DNA from: Larimichthys crocea
Lineage: Eukaryota > Chordata > Actinopteri > Sciaenidae
Direction: 5' to 3'
DNA length: 64,000 bases
NCBI RefSeq assembly: GCF_000972845.2
Contig: NC_040011.1
Location: forward strand, 27,942,379-28,006,378
The notes under the pieces were generated by a model. The model saw nothing but the letters and a program-made list of their open reading frames with translations. It did not search any database and had not been told where the DNA came from. Shown here piece after piece: positions 37,154-49,764 of this stretch (positions are counted from its first letter, which is position 1; each line of letters opens with the position of its first letter). Made by a program: the position numbers and the translations under genes.

Positions 37154-40100
37154 ATTTATTGTTTTTTGTTTATTAAGACATGATCCCACAGCGGGGAAAT
37201 TCACTTGTCACAGCAACTCGTAAACACAGTGTGGATAAGAAATTACTCAGAAATAAGAAACGTGTAGAAGAAAGTCATAAGGTGCATTCAGACAAGGGTC
37301 AGGGCAGGTGAGGGTTGTGCTGAACGTAAAAACAATTACAGTCAAACAATTCGCTGATTAACCGGTTATATCGATGCCTCTCTCTCTCTCAAACATCTTT
37401 GTGTCACTACTTTGCAGTGTAAATTGTGAGTCAGACAGATGTAGAAGTTGACTGTGTTTTTTTTGGTGGACACCCTTCCTTGCAACATCGTAGCGAAAAC
37501 GCACACTACACCCACTCAAATGAAAGGAAAAACTTATCCTAAACGTATCCTGTCTGAATGTACCCTTAAACAGTCTGACAGCTGTTGGAATGAAGGACCT
37601 GTAGTAGAGCTCCTTCTTACATGGTGGGAGTAACAGTCTCATGCAGTGAGTGAGCGGAGTTGTTCATGATGGACATCAGCTTTATTGCACTATTGTACTG
37701 TATTAGTTTTATCTTGGATAGTGAGTGCTGATCACTCAAATAATAATTTAAAGAATAAAGCTCCTCATTTTACGTTAGTGATCATAAAGCATTGTTTTTC
37801 TCTTGCTTTAGGTTCAGTGTATGTTTATGTTTGATATTCTGGATAATAAGTTAGTAGCTCCATAAAATATCGTCATTAACATATCATTAAATAGAAATAT
37901 GAGTTCACTCCTTTCACGCCTCGCGTCCATCTTTTCCACAGCTAAACCACGAGCTCGTGCAGCTCCCCCCACAGCAGACTCTGTCCTGTTTGAAGACACC
38001 AGCTCTGCAGCACCAGCAATGAACAGTCAAGGGTACTACACACCTGGGTACAATATGGGAGCACCCACAAGTGACATGCAAGCAGGTACTGGGGTGGACA
38101 ACCTGTTTACTGACCCGATGGCGAATGCCGCGATGATGTACGGCTCTTCGTTAGCCAATCAAGGAAAGGACATGGTCAACAAAGAGGTGAGGAAAAGCTT
38201 CTAAAAAAGTGTGTTTGAATTAACTTCACACCTGTGAAATGTTTCTTTGGTTTTTCAGCCACAGGTCTTAAATACAGGTGTCTCTGCCGCTTTCTGACTC
38301 ACACATTTAGACTCAGCCTGTCTCTTGATATTATCTGACAAAATAACAGATCAAAACATCAGAACAGAGTCATCTCAAATGTAGATATTTAATTTACATC
38401 TGGGCTGATTTTTATTTTATCTTTCTGTCCCAGAACGTGACTTGTCATCATCGTTCTATAAAAACCACACAGATTCATTCCTTCATTGACGTGTTCACCC
38501 TCCAGGAGAGGAAAAATACTTCTTATCAGCTGCACTCTAATGCTGCACTCATAATTGCTCGATATTAGTCACACCCAGAGCCTTTTCACAATTAAAACTT
38601 TCCTCTGTATAAATTTATTGTCTGTGGTTGACATAAATAAGTAAAACTGACGTTGTTCTACTGGATTGGCAGCTTGTTACGCAGGTGATTTAAAGTTCGG
38701 GCTGTCAAGCCAAAGTGACGTACAACCCCGAGGGCAGGCACAGCCTTCTTTAAAAATGATGATGACTCAGCTGTGTTTCTTAACTTTGGCACGCTGTGAC
38801 TTCTCATCTGTTAAGTTAATGTTTGTACTTCCTTTGCCTTTCAGATCAGCAGATTCATGTCTGTGAACAAGCTGAAATACTTCTTCGCCGTTGACACCAG
38901 ATATGTTTTGAAGAAACTTATGATCCTCATGTTCCCGTATACACATCAGGTAATCATAGATCCAATCGAACGTACTGCACGACACAAAACTTTAATAGTG
39001 TTCAGACTGCGGGATAATAAATCATATTTCGAACCACTTATCACATTGAAGCCAAACACAAACAAGATAAGCAGCCACTTAATCACCACTCAGGCTTCAT
39101 TTATGAACATCATAATACTGTGATTGTCTGTGTGCATATTAAAAACACACTGAGCTCCGTAATTTCCCACACACTTACTGTGATTATGAATAAAGTCACC
39201 ACTCCAAACATTCTGTGCCGTGATAATGTCCGAACTACACAGAGTGCAAACACCACTTACAACACCAGGGTACTGTTTGACCCTCAATGTCTACGACATA
39301 GTGTTTACTTTGTAAAGTCAGTCTGCAGACAGTACCTCATAGCTTTTCTTCTTGTCAACAAATACTCTGGCACGAACAAAACCAACAATATTCTTACGTG
39401 CTGTAGACCTCCGCTGTTCTCATAAACACATCAGTGAGCCACACTATTGCACTCAGAGACATGTTCCTTTATTATCAGAGTCTGAATCAGCCAAGTAGGT
39501 TTTCACAGACAAGGAATTTGTCCTGGTATATATTGCACATGGGCACAGTAGTTTATTTAGAGTTGAACCCACACAACCTGTCCTGCGGCTGTGAATACCG
39601 CGGATTAGTTGTGGATTAGTGCATCACATCCAACAAACTATTTACTCCTTTTTAAATAAATAAAGTTAAAACACACGCTCATAAAAAGGAAAAAAATATA
39701 TGTATATTTATGGATATTTTTTTATATATATCATTCTCAAAAGGTCGACTCCCCTTCATCTCTTTTCCTGTAGAGTTCCCTCCCCACGTTTTGGGCCCGT
39801 TTGTGAAGATTTTCATCTTCTTCAGTTGAAAATAACAGATAAACTCTACCAGGCACAGATGTGACGCGTTGTGTGTGTGCGCTAATCACAGTTGTCTATT
39901 CAATGATTCAAATTCCACTAGAAGTGCTGCCGTCTGTTTCAGAAGCAGGTCCTCACTCTGGTCTAGAGTACGCGGCTGTTCTAGCACTCCGCATCAATCG
40001 GCACATAGCAGCTCCAGCTGGATGGAAGTCAGACACCAAAACAGCATAGAGAATCCAGTCAACTTTGTGCAAACTTCTGATCATAAAAACAGCCAAAAAT

Positions 40101-42335
40101 TTAACTATAAAGCATATTTATTCATATAGATGCAAAAGAAGTAAAGAAGAAACCTCTTGTACTGAATCAGAACATATTTTTCTTTAAATGTAATATTTTA
40201 CTATGTATTTACTTCATTCTAAATCATAATGGTTCATCTACCTCTGCTGTGTCCTCTAATTTATCACTGAGCTTAAATCTTATGAAGTTTCAATTAACTT
40301 TTATGTAGTAATTGTCTGAACCAATTTATTATTTAGTGTAAGTTAAGTTGTAGTAGAGCGTTGAGGTGAAAAACGAGCAGGATGACTCACACTGTATTTG
40401 TGTGTTCTTGTTAGGATTGGGAAGTTCGTTACCATCGGGACACTCCACTGCCTCCAAGACAAGATGTGAATGCACCTGATCTTTACATACCAAGTGAGTT
40501 TCTATAAATAGAAAGTGATCAGTAGCAGAACATTTTGGGACCCTGTCTGATGTGTCTCTTTGTCTTTCAGCAATGGCTTTCATCACGTACATTTTACTCG
40601 CTGGAATGGCCCTGGGCATTCAAAAAAGGTGAGTAATTCCTCTTAATTTAATTTGTTGACTCATGACTCAGAGTAAATGTGTTCATATCAAATAAGTCAA
40701 ATAAGTGATTGTGAGTCATCTTTGTGTGAAGGTTCAGCCCAGAGGTTCTTGGACTGTGTGCCAGCACCGCCCTCGTGTGGGTCGTCATCGAGGTCTTGGT
40801 GATGTTGTTGAGCTTGTACCTGCTGACGGTACACAGTGACCTCTCAACCTTTGACCTTATTGCCTACAGTGGATACAAATATGTTGGGTAAATGTCATAT
40901 TATACCTAATATGCATGTGTGATGGTTAATTTTAGACAAAATATTCAACTTTTTTTAAATCATTTTAAATGTAACTTGGTCCTGCATTATAAGTCATGTT
41001 GAGGTAAACATTAACTTGTTTTCAAGCTTGTTTTCTTTCACTCCTCTCCTCCAGGATGATCTTCACAGTTTTGTGCGGCTTACTGTTTGGCAGCGATGGT
41101 TATTTCGTGGCTCTTGCCTGGTCCTCTTGTGCCCTCATGTTCTTCATTGTAAGTATTTGAGTCCTTCTTGACATCACCCACTATATTTATTCATCTGTAT
41201 TTGAAATGATGAAACTCACATGTGATCTACAAACTGGGTATTTATTAGCTTATTTATTAGTTCTGAGTTCAACCTACCATCTGTAAAAACAGTAACTTTC
41301 CTATTGTATAATACCACACAAGCAAAATTCGAATCCCCAAAATTAAGTTAATTTTATTCCATAATTTGATCATATATTTACGTATTTATATATTTCTTTG
41401 TCAGTTTCATTTGAAAAGAAAGACAGAATAGCAGAAGACAGCTAATACACACAAAACCTAAAACATTATATGTGTGTAAAATATAATTGTATTTTATAGC
41501 TGACATTTAAGATATGTGTACACACTCATGTTTAGGCCTTACAGTGCAATCACTAAATGTGATAAATGTTGAGTGCAACAATAAAATACATCTGATTTTA
41601 TCATTAATCAGTTCTGTCATGGGCTGCATTATTACACTACATTGCATTTAGTTAATAAAATGCCAGTTTGTTATGGCATTTTACTGAAAAAGGAGATCCT
41701 AATGATCAAAGAAACTCAATTGTTCAACCTGCTGTTATTGCACACAGATTTTAAATTTAAATTAGTTTGATATTTTGTCTTGGAATAACGTGTTAGCAAA
41801 ATAACAAAAATCCATTAGCATGAGGTCTTATTATCAAGTTGATGGTGCTAGGCAATCGTGGGGAAAGTTCACACAATCCCACTGTAAAACAGCAGGTAGA
41901 TTTAGTTTATATTCAATAAAATACATCTGAATAATTGATTCTTAGAGTTGCTGTTAAACGGATTTTGTTACCTTTAGATGGAACACTAGATTTTTGTTTT
42001 TGAACTAAACTAACCAGCTGCTGACTGAAGCTTCATATTTAACATCAAGAAAGTGAATAAGTAAATTACCTAAAATGTTGAACTTTTTCCTTTTTAATAA
42101 CATCAGCAGTGTAACTTACATGTTATTTGATTCATCCTGAACCGCAGGTTTTAAAAAAGTTGCTCTCTTTTCACAGGTCCGATCTCTGAAAATGAAGATC
42201 CTTCCCTCACTCTCCTCGGACTCCATGGGAACTGGGTCAAGTGCCAAACCTCAGTTCCGCCTTTATATCACCGTAGCTACTGCAGTCTTTCAGCCAATCA
42301 TTATATACTGGTTAACCTCTCACTTGATCAGGTGA
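36823..42335 (+). CDS. yif1a: Yip1-interacting factor homolog A, ER-Golgi trafficking membrane protein
   Basis: Multi-pass protein of ER exit sites and early Golgi; it pairs with YIPF5 (Yip1) and takes part in ER-Golgi transport. Exons: 36823-36853, 37942-38186, 38845-38949, 40415-40493, 40571-40628, 40732-40887, 41055-41148, 42177-42335; phases join to 308 aa. The N-terminal ~115 residues are cytosolic and polar; [20 protein letters not shown] and [17 protein letters not shown] are YIF1 hallmarks. About five membrane segments follow: roughly 155-171, 178-202, 224-240, 241-258 and 285-304. [20 protein letters not shown] and [10 protein letters not shown] match the family. YIF1A is preferred over YIF1B from the short N-terminus and the 11q13-type synteny, but sequence alone is not decisive. 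Good Kozak context (GTCACCATGG). Confidence 0.93.
37171..37690 (-). mobile_element. LINE 3' fragment in yif1a intron 1, minus orientation
   Basis: Read on the minus strand the right part encodes [20 protein letters not shown], the C-terminal end of the fish LINE ORF2, and the left part ends GTGAATTTCCCCGCTGTGGG, a LINE 3' terminus. The middle is decayed. The left flank is a TTATTTATT-rich tract. Confidence 0.7.
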
Positions 42336-42923
42336 CCATGAGGTGTTTAATAACCTGAAGTCTGAGTGTATTGGACCCAAAAATGTGGTTGTGGAGTGTA
42401 CACCTGCCTTTATATGCCCTTTTGTGAGTAAACTCATGTAGTGTTGAACTGCAGCGTGTTTTGAGCTCATCAGATGGACGTGTTTGTAATCCAATGGTTT
42501 CATTGATTTAATCACAAAGTGTGACACAGAAAATGTCTCACTGGAAGATTGTTGTCTTCCACCATGAGTGTACAGAAACACTGACAAATGCTTATTTCTG
42601 GCCACCTAACTTTGAAAACAAGGGCTTTCATTGTGACATTTGTTTGATCGTAACTCAGATTAAGTTAAAGTTTCCTTTTTTTTATAAAGTTTCTGGATGT
42701 GCTTTCCAGTATTTACGCCACACAGTACAAACGAAACAGGCAGAAATGCACATTACACATGACCCAGTGCCACTTTTCTGGTATGGTAATGTTGGTGCAT
42801 TATTTCTCTTTTTCTTGAAAGTCCTGGATTTTATTTATCTACATTTGACAAAGCATGACAATGTTTGGACTTTTTGTAGAAAAAATATATATATTTAGCT
42901 TTGTGCATTCATTTATGTCCCTT

Positions 42924-42929
42924 AATAAA
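42924..42929 (+). terminator. yif1a: yif1a polyadenylation signal
   Basis: AATAAA about 590 bases after the yif1a stop; the first good signal downstream. Confidence 0.6.
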
Positions 42930-42960
42930 AAATATTGTACTTTTTAATTCAACACACTTG

Positions 42961-43650
42961 TCCTTTGCATCTTCAGATTTCCCACACGAATGACGTGCCT
43001 ATAAAATATGCATTTGTACTAATGAAACCATCCGGGCTTGACCTGTCACAATATTGCAATGATGCTTCGATGTCATTGCATCAGTATTAATAATTTAATA
43101 GAATTAAATAAATATAAATGTTTATTTTACTACACTTTTCTATTTGGTTCTACAGATTTCACCACAGGTTAGCATTAGATGATGCCTGGCTTACATATTT
43201 AAACATTAAATTTGAGAATACTTTAAGCACAATTACATTTTAATTTGTTAATTTTTACCCTATTGTAGTGTCTTACAAAATATGTACATACATAAAATAC
43301 ATATGTTTAAAGGCTGTTAAGGCTGGGCCAGAAATCTACTAGACTTTCCAGTTTTATTCCAGAAGGTCTGCTGTATAAAGGTGTCTGTTCATATATCCTT
43401 TAGAGTCTGATCTAGGTTACATTCTATTACTGAAAACATGGCAACAATTATTGTTTTTATGGCTGTTGACAGTATTTTATGATTTATGAACTGATGAAAA
43501 GAGATAAACTGATATGTTAACAGAATGAAACAAAACTACTGAACCTGACTGGAATACAATGCAATTAATTAAATAAGGCCTTATTATTTATATGTTTAAA
43601 CATAAGTAATTATTTGTAATTCAACAGTCTCTTCACCAGTTTGTTTTTCT
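42961..43650. other. intergenic, yif1a to forkhead gene
   Basis: AT-rich, no gene or clear repeat recognised. Confidence 0.5.
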
Positions 43651-43880
43651 GTCCCTCTCCCTGCTTCCTCGTCCCCAGCAGACGATTGCATAGAATATTG
43701 CAGATACAGTGTCATAGAAAGGTTTGAACAGAGTCCTGCACACTCCAAAGGACCTCAGTCTCCTCAGCAAGTGGAGACGACTTTGACCTTTTTGTACAGG
43801 ACGTCTGTGTTGTCAGACCAGTCCAGTTTATTGTTGAGGTGAACACCGAGGTATCAGTATGCTCCCACCATCTCAATAAT
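43651..43880 (-). mobile_element. LINE reverse-transcriptase fragment (inverted part)
   Basis: Minus strand encodes YLGVHLNNKLDWSDNTDVLY and, after a frameshift, HLLRRLRSFGVCRTL and FYAIVCWG, the C-terminal reverse-transcriptase region of an L2/Rex-like fish LINE. Broken by frameshifts. Confidence 0.85.
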
Positions 43881-43944
43881 ACATTAATTCATTCTTTCAC
43901 TGTCATCTGTCATTCAAGTTTCCTTGAACTGACTGAGAAGGTGA

Positions 43945-44165
43945 TTGGCTGCAACCTTCTGTTGCTTGAGGACCTGCACGCCTCCAAGACTCTCTGATCC
44001 CTCCAACCCCGGACACAAACTCTGAATCACTCCACTCTGGCGGGAGGCTGCGGTACATTAGAACCAAAACCTCGTGCTACAAGAACAGTTTTTTTTTTCC
44101 ACTGTCTGCTGCTGGTCTTACCAACAAGGCCCAGAGCCCCCTCACTCACCCTCCAGTCCAGTCAG
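43945..44165 (+). mobile_element. LINE ORF2 C-terminal fragment (direct part)
   Basis: The plus strand encodes, with interruptions, LHASKTL, then SGGRLRYIRTKTS and a NSFF-type end: the part that follows the reverse transcriptase in the same LINE family. It is opposite in orientation to the neighbouring fragment. The AT-rich DNA up to about 44.5 kb is probably its decayed 3' UTR. Confidence 0.75.
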
Positions 44166-44659
44166 TCTACATGTCACATTGACATAGTATCTGCAAATGA
44201 ATGCTCAGTCTTTATTTAATATCTTTTGGACTTCCTTCTGCGCACTTTGCACATTATCTAGTAAATACTATACAGCTTTTTCATTTAAAATGTATATTTT
44301 TGAATACTTGATTTTTTTTAATCGTTCTTGTATTTTTACTTAATTATTCTTATGTATCAATTACACCACTATTCTGATTCTTTTTTATATAATGTTTAGT
44401 TATAATGTTTAGCTCTATTTCTCATCTCTATTAATGTTTTTATTTATTAATTTTTTTGCTTTTTATATAGTTTTCTATTTGCAAAGTGTCTATCTATAAA
44501 AAGTAATTATAATAGTTTTTTGAATAGTCATAATAATGTGATCATAGTGTTTCAGCCCCTTGATTAAACTTTACCACTCTGTTATGTTTAATTACTGCTG
44601 GCTGGTTGTTGAGCTCGGGAGCGCGCCCGGGAGCGTGCGCACTGCAAAGCGTCCTTTTC

Positions 44660-44673
44660 GTTTCCATGGTAAC
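44660..44673. promoter_or_regulatory. RFX X-box in forkhead gene promoter
   Basis: GTTTCCATGGTAAC, an almost perfect palindromic X-box (GTNRCC-N2-RGYAAC). It lies about 150 bases upstream of the exon 1 donor, in GC-rich sequence. Confidence 0.65.
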
Positions 44674-44679
44674 CCCGGA

Positions 44680-44814
44680 CGGCAACAGAACACGGAGGGA
44701 GAGGTGTCCGACCCCGGTTCTAGCTTTACACAGCAGAAATTCACCTTTAACTTTTAAAAAACGACCTGTTTTTGGACCATTAAGGAGCTCTGAATCATCG
44801 TGTTTGACAACTGG
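44680..44814 (+). other. probable non-coding exon 1 of forkhead gene (5' end approximate)
   Basis: A strong donor CTGG|GTGAGT at 44814/44815 ends a GC-rich stretch; the next acceptor on this strand that leads into the forkhead CDS is at 45812. A transcription start is not visible. Confidence 0.45.
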
Positions 44815-45858
44815 GTGAGTAACCGGTTAAGTTTGTGCATTTAAAGGATTAACTAACATCACCGAGGGGGTTACCTGTGAGAGGAAAAGGCGGCTTTCTT
44901 GACTAAATGAAACTTTATATTGTTCCGCCATTTGCCTTACCGTGCTGCTTTGTATAGCCATGTGGCATCACATACAAACTTTCAGAGCTTCAAGTTTTAC
45001 ACATTATAAGTCTATTATTAGTTTGTTTAGAGCGTTTAATCGACGCTTTCTGTGTTCATTACAGATACAGACCTGCACCTGTCTGCTGGGCACGCTTTGT
45101 GTTTATTATAAACGAGAGATGGACTATAAGAGAGGGCACATAGTGGACCTTGAACCTTTAGTGGATGCTCATCAGAGGGGAACGGATAGCTAACATTTAA
45201 CTCAGATCGAAGTCTTTTTTCCAGCATTTTTCCATAAACTATTTTAGCCTAAAATTTTGAGAATAAGGTGAACCTGGAGTAGTTAGCCTGCATGTTTTTA
45301 AAGGTAGTCACTCATAGAAAGTACATAGCACACTAGATAAAAAAAATAAAAAACATAAATAAATAGCAACACACATGTGACTTTGTATATAAAAGAAAGA
45401 GCTTAACCAGCGTACAAACTCGAGTGCACAGTCTGGATGTAAAGCTCAGCTCAGAGTTGGTCAACGCCACAATAATACCATTTTGTGAAAGCCTGCACAT
45501 ACATCTGTACATAAGATTTCATATTACAGCAGAGCAGGTTGACATTCACAAACATTTGGCTTGTACTACACCAACGTGGCGGCTTAAGAAGCAGTCTAAT
45601 GTCATCATTATCGGCGATGTTGAGACTCTGCATGTTGTTTTTATTGTAGGAGCACCATAGGTGGGCAAAATGCTCTAAATAAAGCTTCACAGTTTCCGAA
45701 CACATGCTCAATTTATACGCAAGCATATTAGCTTGTGTTACAGATTGTAAAGCCTAAATGTGATTTTATTGTTCAATAAATCACAGCAGTAACTTTCTGA
45801 CATGTCTTTCAGCAGTGCTAAGGCTGAATGATCCTGGAAGTTTCCTCCTGGGAGAGAG

Positions 45859-48310
45859 ATGGAGAATAGCTCTCACACACTGCCACCCTCGTCACCATGT
45901 CTTACCACTTTCGGGGGATCCCTTCATTTTTCTTCCTCGCCGCAGCAGACCTGCTCAGACGGTCGTGTTTCTCTCCCACTTTCACCCATTTCATCCCCTC
46001 CGTCCCCAACCTCACTTTCTCCAGCAACAGCAGAGTCTGTTCACTCTTCGTCCCCTCTTTCACACTGCGCAGTGTCTCAAAGCTTCGATGGACAAAACAC
46101 ACAGGGCCTCAGCCCGGCAAACATATCTGACCAAGATGACCTGACATGCCTCAGCTGGCTGCATCAGAGGGGAAACCTGCTACCACTGCAGCCTCTTCCC
46201 AAAATGGCACCACTGCCTCAGTTAGAGTCCCATCCTCTTCCTCCTGCCTCGTCAAAGCCACCATACTCCTTTAGCAGTCTGATTTTCATGGCAATAGAAG
46301 ATTCACCCGACAAGAGGCTTCCAGTGAAGGAAATCTACGAATGGATTGTGAACAATTTCCCCTACTACAGGACAGCCACAGGAGGCTGGAGGAACTCTGT
46401 TAGACACAACCTGTCCCTGAGCAAGAGCTTTCGTCGCATTCAGAGGGACAAGAGCCAGGTGGGGACATGAATCACCACATTAAGTAAGAGTAAAGAGAAT
46501 GAGCTTAAAAATAAAGGACAGAGGTTCAAGCATCCACCCCCCTGAAATCTCTTAACACACTGTAACACACTGAATCCAGATGTGCTGCTCTGTAGTCAAG
46601 TCAGCAATTCCTTCCCCTACAGGGGAATTATTCTAATGTACTCCACATGTGTTAATGTTGTTATATGTTCTAATGTGTCAGTGTTACTTAAGTCTAATAT
46701 CTTTGAATGTTTCAAGAGGTTTTGTATGTTTGTTTCAGTCAGTGGGGAAGGGATCGCTGTGGTGTGTGTGTCCAGAGTATCGGCCGGCACTCCTCGAGGT
46801 GCTGAGGAAGACGCACAGTTATCACAGTACCAACAGCAGTCTGATAAACAAGCCTGCACTGTGAGTAAAATCACACAGTTTATGTATGTTCAACAGGGCT
46901 GCACAAACAACTACTGTCATCATGAAGCCATTTTTTAACATTACATAACATTTAACTCCATTAATTCCAATGAGATTAAGTGGTCATTATAAAGTAGTAA
47001 ATAAATAAAAGAAGAAGAATTAGTGGTGATACAATTACTTGACTGGTTGAAAGACAATTATTCTACATTTTTGTTCATCAGTCACTTAAGTCACTTATCT
47101 GAGGTAAAATGCTAAATAAATGTGAGAATTAGTGATGTTTCACTGTTTTCAATTTAATATCTCTGATTTTTAGACTGTTGGTTCGACAAAACACACAATT
47201 TAAAGACTTTTCTCCAGTCTACCCCAATGTTTTTTCATAGATAAAGAAAAATAATCAAGTTGCAGCTAAAAAAAAAATGTCTTTCCTGGGTATTCTTGTA
47301 TCGATTGGGTTGTTTTTTCTGTTAATACAGTACATTGCTTCCTATCCGGATCAGTGAAATATGATTTGTCTGTAGTGGGCGAGGTGTGTCTGAATAATTT
47401 TACATTTTAATGACTCTTTCTCTTACTGAGGTATATTTTTAACAAGCAAAATAAAAACAGTATTTGTGGACTTGTCTAACTATATGGTGCCATGTTGTGT
47501 GCAGGTTGGAAGGAGCTGAGTTTGGGGTGCCGGCAGTGTGTGACTCTTTTGAAATATCAGGTTAGTGATGATGATGAGGAGACGCACGGCAGGCTCACGC
47601 CACTCAATTAACACACAAACCTACATATTTGACCCTTTATGAATTCTGCTATCACTTTACGATATTTTATTAACGGAGTAACAGGTCTCTGTGACACTTT
47701 TATTACCTAAAGCTTTTATCCCGCTCTGCGGCTTTCTCAGCATGCAACATTGTGCCTGTGTTTGTGTTCTGTTGTCATGGCTACAACCTTCTATTACCAT
47801 GACAACCCAGCAATAGCCTAGCTTGGTCCTCTTTATGTCCCCTCATTTTATTTCCAAGCCTATGCGCTATATGGGCCCACATGTTCACGTGGAGACAAGC
47901 AGTTGAATCAGCCATTATGATGTGATTTCCTGTTATTGTTTTTGTTCTCACATGCAGATCCTCTTTCTCACACCCTCCTCCTCTCCTCGCCCTCACCCCA
48001 AACGTTGACCAACGATAACCCAACCCTCTCGGAAAACCCGCCGTGCCCTTTGACTCCGGATCACGAAGAGCTTGTCACCATGGAGTCAGTCGATTACCAG
48101 CAGGAAGAAGTCAGCGAGGAGATGGAGAAGGACCCCCTGTCAGACAGTGGGTACATTGAGTTACACTATTACCAGTCCCACCAGTACCAGTACCTGGTGC
48201 TGCCGGGTGACACCGAGCTGGACCTGGAGACTGTGGAGATCCTTCAGCTGGATGCCGAGGCCCAGGAAGCTGCTGGGTCACTGCTTGACCTAGCAGGTGG
48301 TGGATATTAA
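45859..48310 (+). CDS. forkhead box transcription factor, FOXN2/FOXN3 class
   Basis: DNA-binding nuclear regulator. Exons: 45859-46458, 46739-46860, 47505-47560, 47958-48310; phases join to 376 aa. A splice acceptor at 45812 begins the start-codon exon. DDLTCLSWLHQRGNLL (about 94-109) is a FOXN2/3 N-terminal motif. The forkhead domain (about 132-225) opens KPPYSFSSLIFMAIEDSPDK and has helix 3 WRNSVRHNLSLSKSF, then the KGSLWCV wing. The acidic C-terminal part has DPLSDSGYIEL and ends EAAGSLLDLAGGGY, matching the DSGY and EAAGSLLHLAG motifs of FOXN3, but it stops there, whereas FOXN3 (about 490 aa) continues. It could be a fish-retained extra member of the FOXN2/3 group. Two AATAAA signals lie 1.1 kb downstream. 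Confidence 0.9.
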
Positions 48311-49406
48311 TATTATATCCCATAAAAAAAATCACAACTGATGCAACGCTCCAATCCAGTGTAACCAAATACGGCAGATTTATGTTTTAAATGATATGAC
48401 ATGATAATGGCTGGAGTGATGATGTTTGACAAATTGGCTGCTTCTCCCTGAGACACTGACACTGCCCTAAAGCTTCTGTATTGTTTGTAGTTAGGTAAAA
48501 ATATATAATCAACTCTTTGATGGACTAACAAGACTACGGATCATATTGCTTCACATGTATTTAGGCACTTTCAATGCAGAAGCTGAATTTACCACTATAC
48601 AGTGACAACCTGGACAGAGACTTGAGAGTGCAAAATGAAACTGGACAAAATTATGCTCTGAGATTAAGTATTAATGCTATGGTCTTCAATACAATACTGT
48701 GATTTTTAACACATTAAGTTCATTCTCAGGGGTGGAAGGAGTGCTTCCAACTCATGTAGAAGTACTGTTTCTTGACTACAATGTCTCCAACTTTAAGTAA
48801 GATTTATACGGCATTGAAACAAGCACAAGAAAAGTATAAGTATAGATATTTTTAGGAATACACTGAGCAGCACCTCATGTTTAGGTTTTTATTGAAGTTA
48901 CATCACGAGAAAATAAAACGTTAAATTGAATATCTTGCCCTTTAGCACTGTTACTGTAGCCTACTCTGAAAATGTTGTCTTTCTAAAAGTAGTTCATAGT
49001 TCTTTTAAATGTTTAAGTTATAATGTAGTTGTGATTGTAGTTTGCACTCAAAGAGTGGAAAAGCACTACTCAGTTAGCATAATATAAATACTTCCAATTG
49101 TATCGCTAATTCATTTCTTCTTTCTCCACCCATTGGCCTTCTTCAGATCACTTGTGCTAGAGTTGATTCTATGTACATGTTGTCATGTTACTGAATCCCT
49201 GAACGTCCTTTCTGTGAATCTGAACACCCACATGCGATCTTGTAAGCTTAAATAAGCTGTTTCGATCAGGAATAGTTTGGATTTTGAGTTTGAAATGTAA
49301 GGTGGACTCACTGCCATTTAAAACCACTTTACATTTCAGGGTACACTGAATTTCTGTTTGTAAATTAAATGTATTTTTCCAAAGCTTTAGATTTTGTAAT
49401 CTAACA

Positions 49407-49429
49407 AATAAAATCTGTCATGCAATAAA
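49407..49429 (+). terminator. polyadenylation signals of the forkhead gene
   Basis: Two AATAAA hexamers (49407-49412, 49424-49429) in AT-rich DNA, about 1.1 kb after the stop codon and before the atl3 promoter. Confidence 0.6.
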
Positions 49430-49666
49430 ACATGAGCTGATTGTTGTTGTCTGCATGAGTTGCACCATTAGAGGGCGTAACAGCTCGCTATTAGGACCTA
49501 ATAAATGCTAGATTTACATGGGATGTCCTCAAGATAACAACTGTTGCTAAGCGACAACGTCTTTTTCATGCGTGGGAGTTTTTCCACATTTCATTTGTTT
49601 ACGCAAAACACCTCACTTTTCATTTACATGACATAGTTCCGTATTCGTCACGTTACATTAAAAAAA

Positions 49667-49762
49667 ACTACATTTCCCACTGCTACGAGGCAGGGTGGGT
49701 AATGTAGTTTTTAGGTAGGGTAAAGTACAAACGTAAACGACGCCAGAAAACTACATTTCCCA
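49667..49762. promoter_or_regulatory. atl3: three ZNF143/Staf-like sites upstream of atl3
   Basis: ACTACATTTCCCA at 49667-49679 and 49750-49762, and the reverse complement TGGGTAATGTAGT at 49696-49708. They match the ACTACAANTCCCA core of ZNF143/Staf sites, common in CpG promoters. They immediately precede the presumed atl3 exon 1. Confidence 0.7.
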
Positions 49763-49764
49763 TG

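Noticed and set aside
42521..42898. 125-codon open frame after yif1a
   Set aside because: It lies in the yif1a 3' UTR before the polyadenylation signal and resembles no family.
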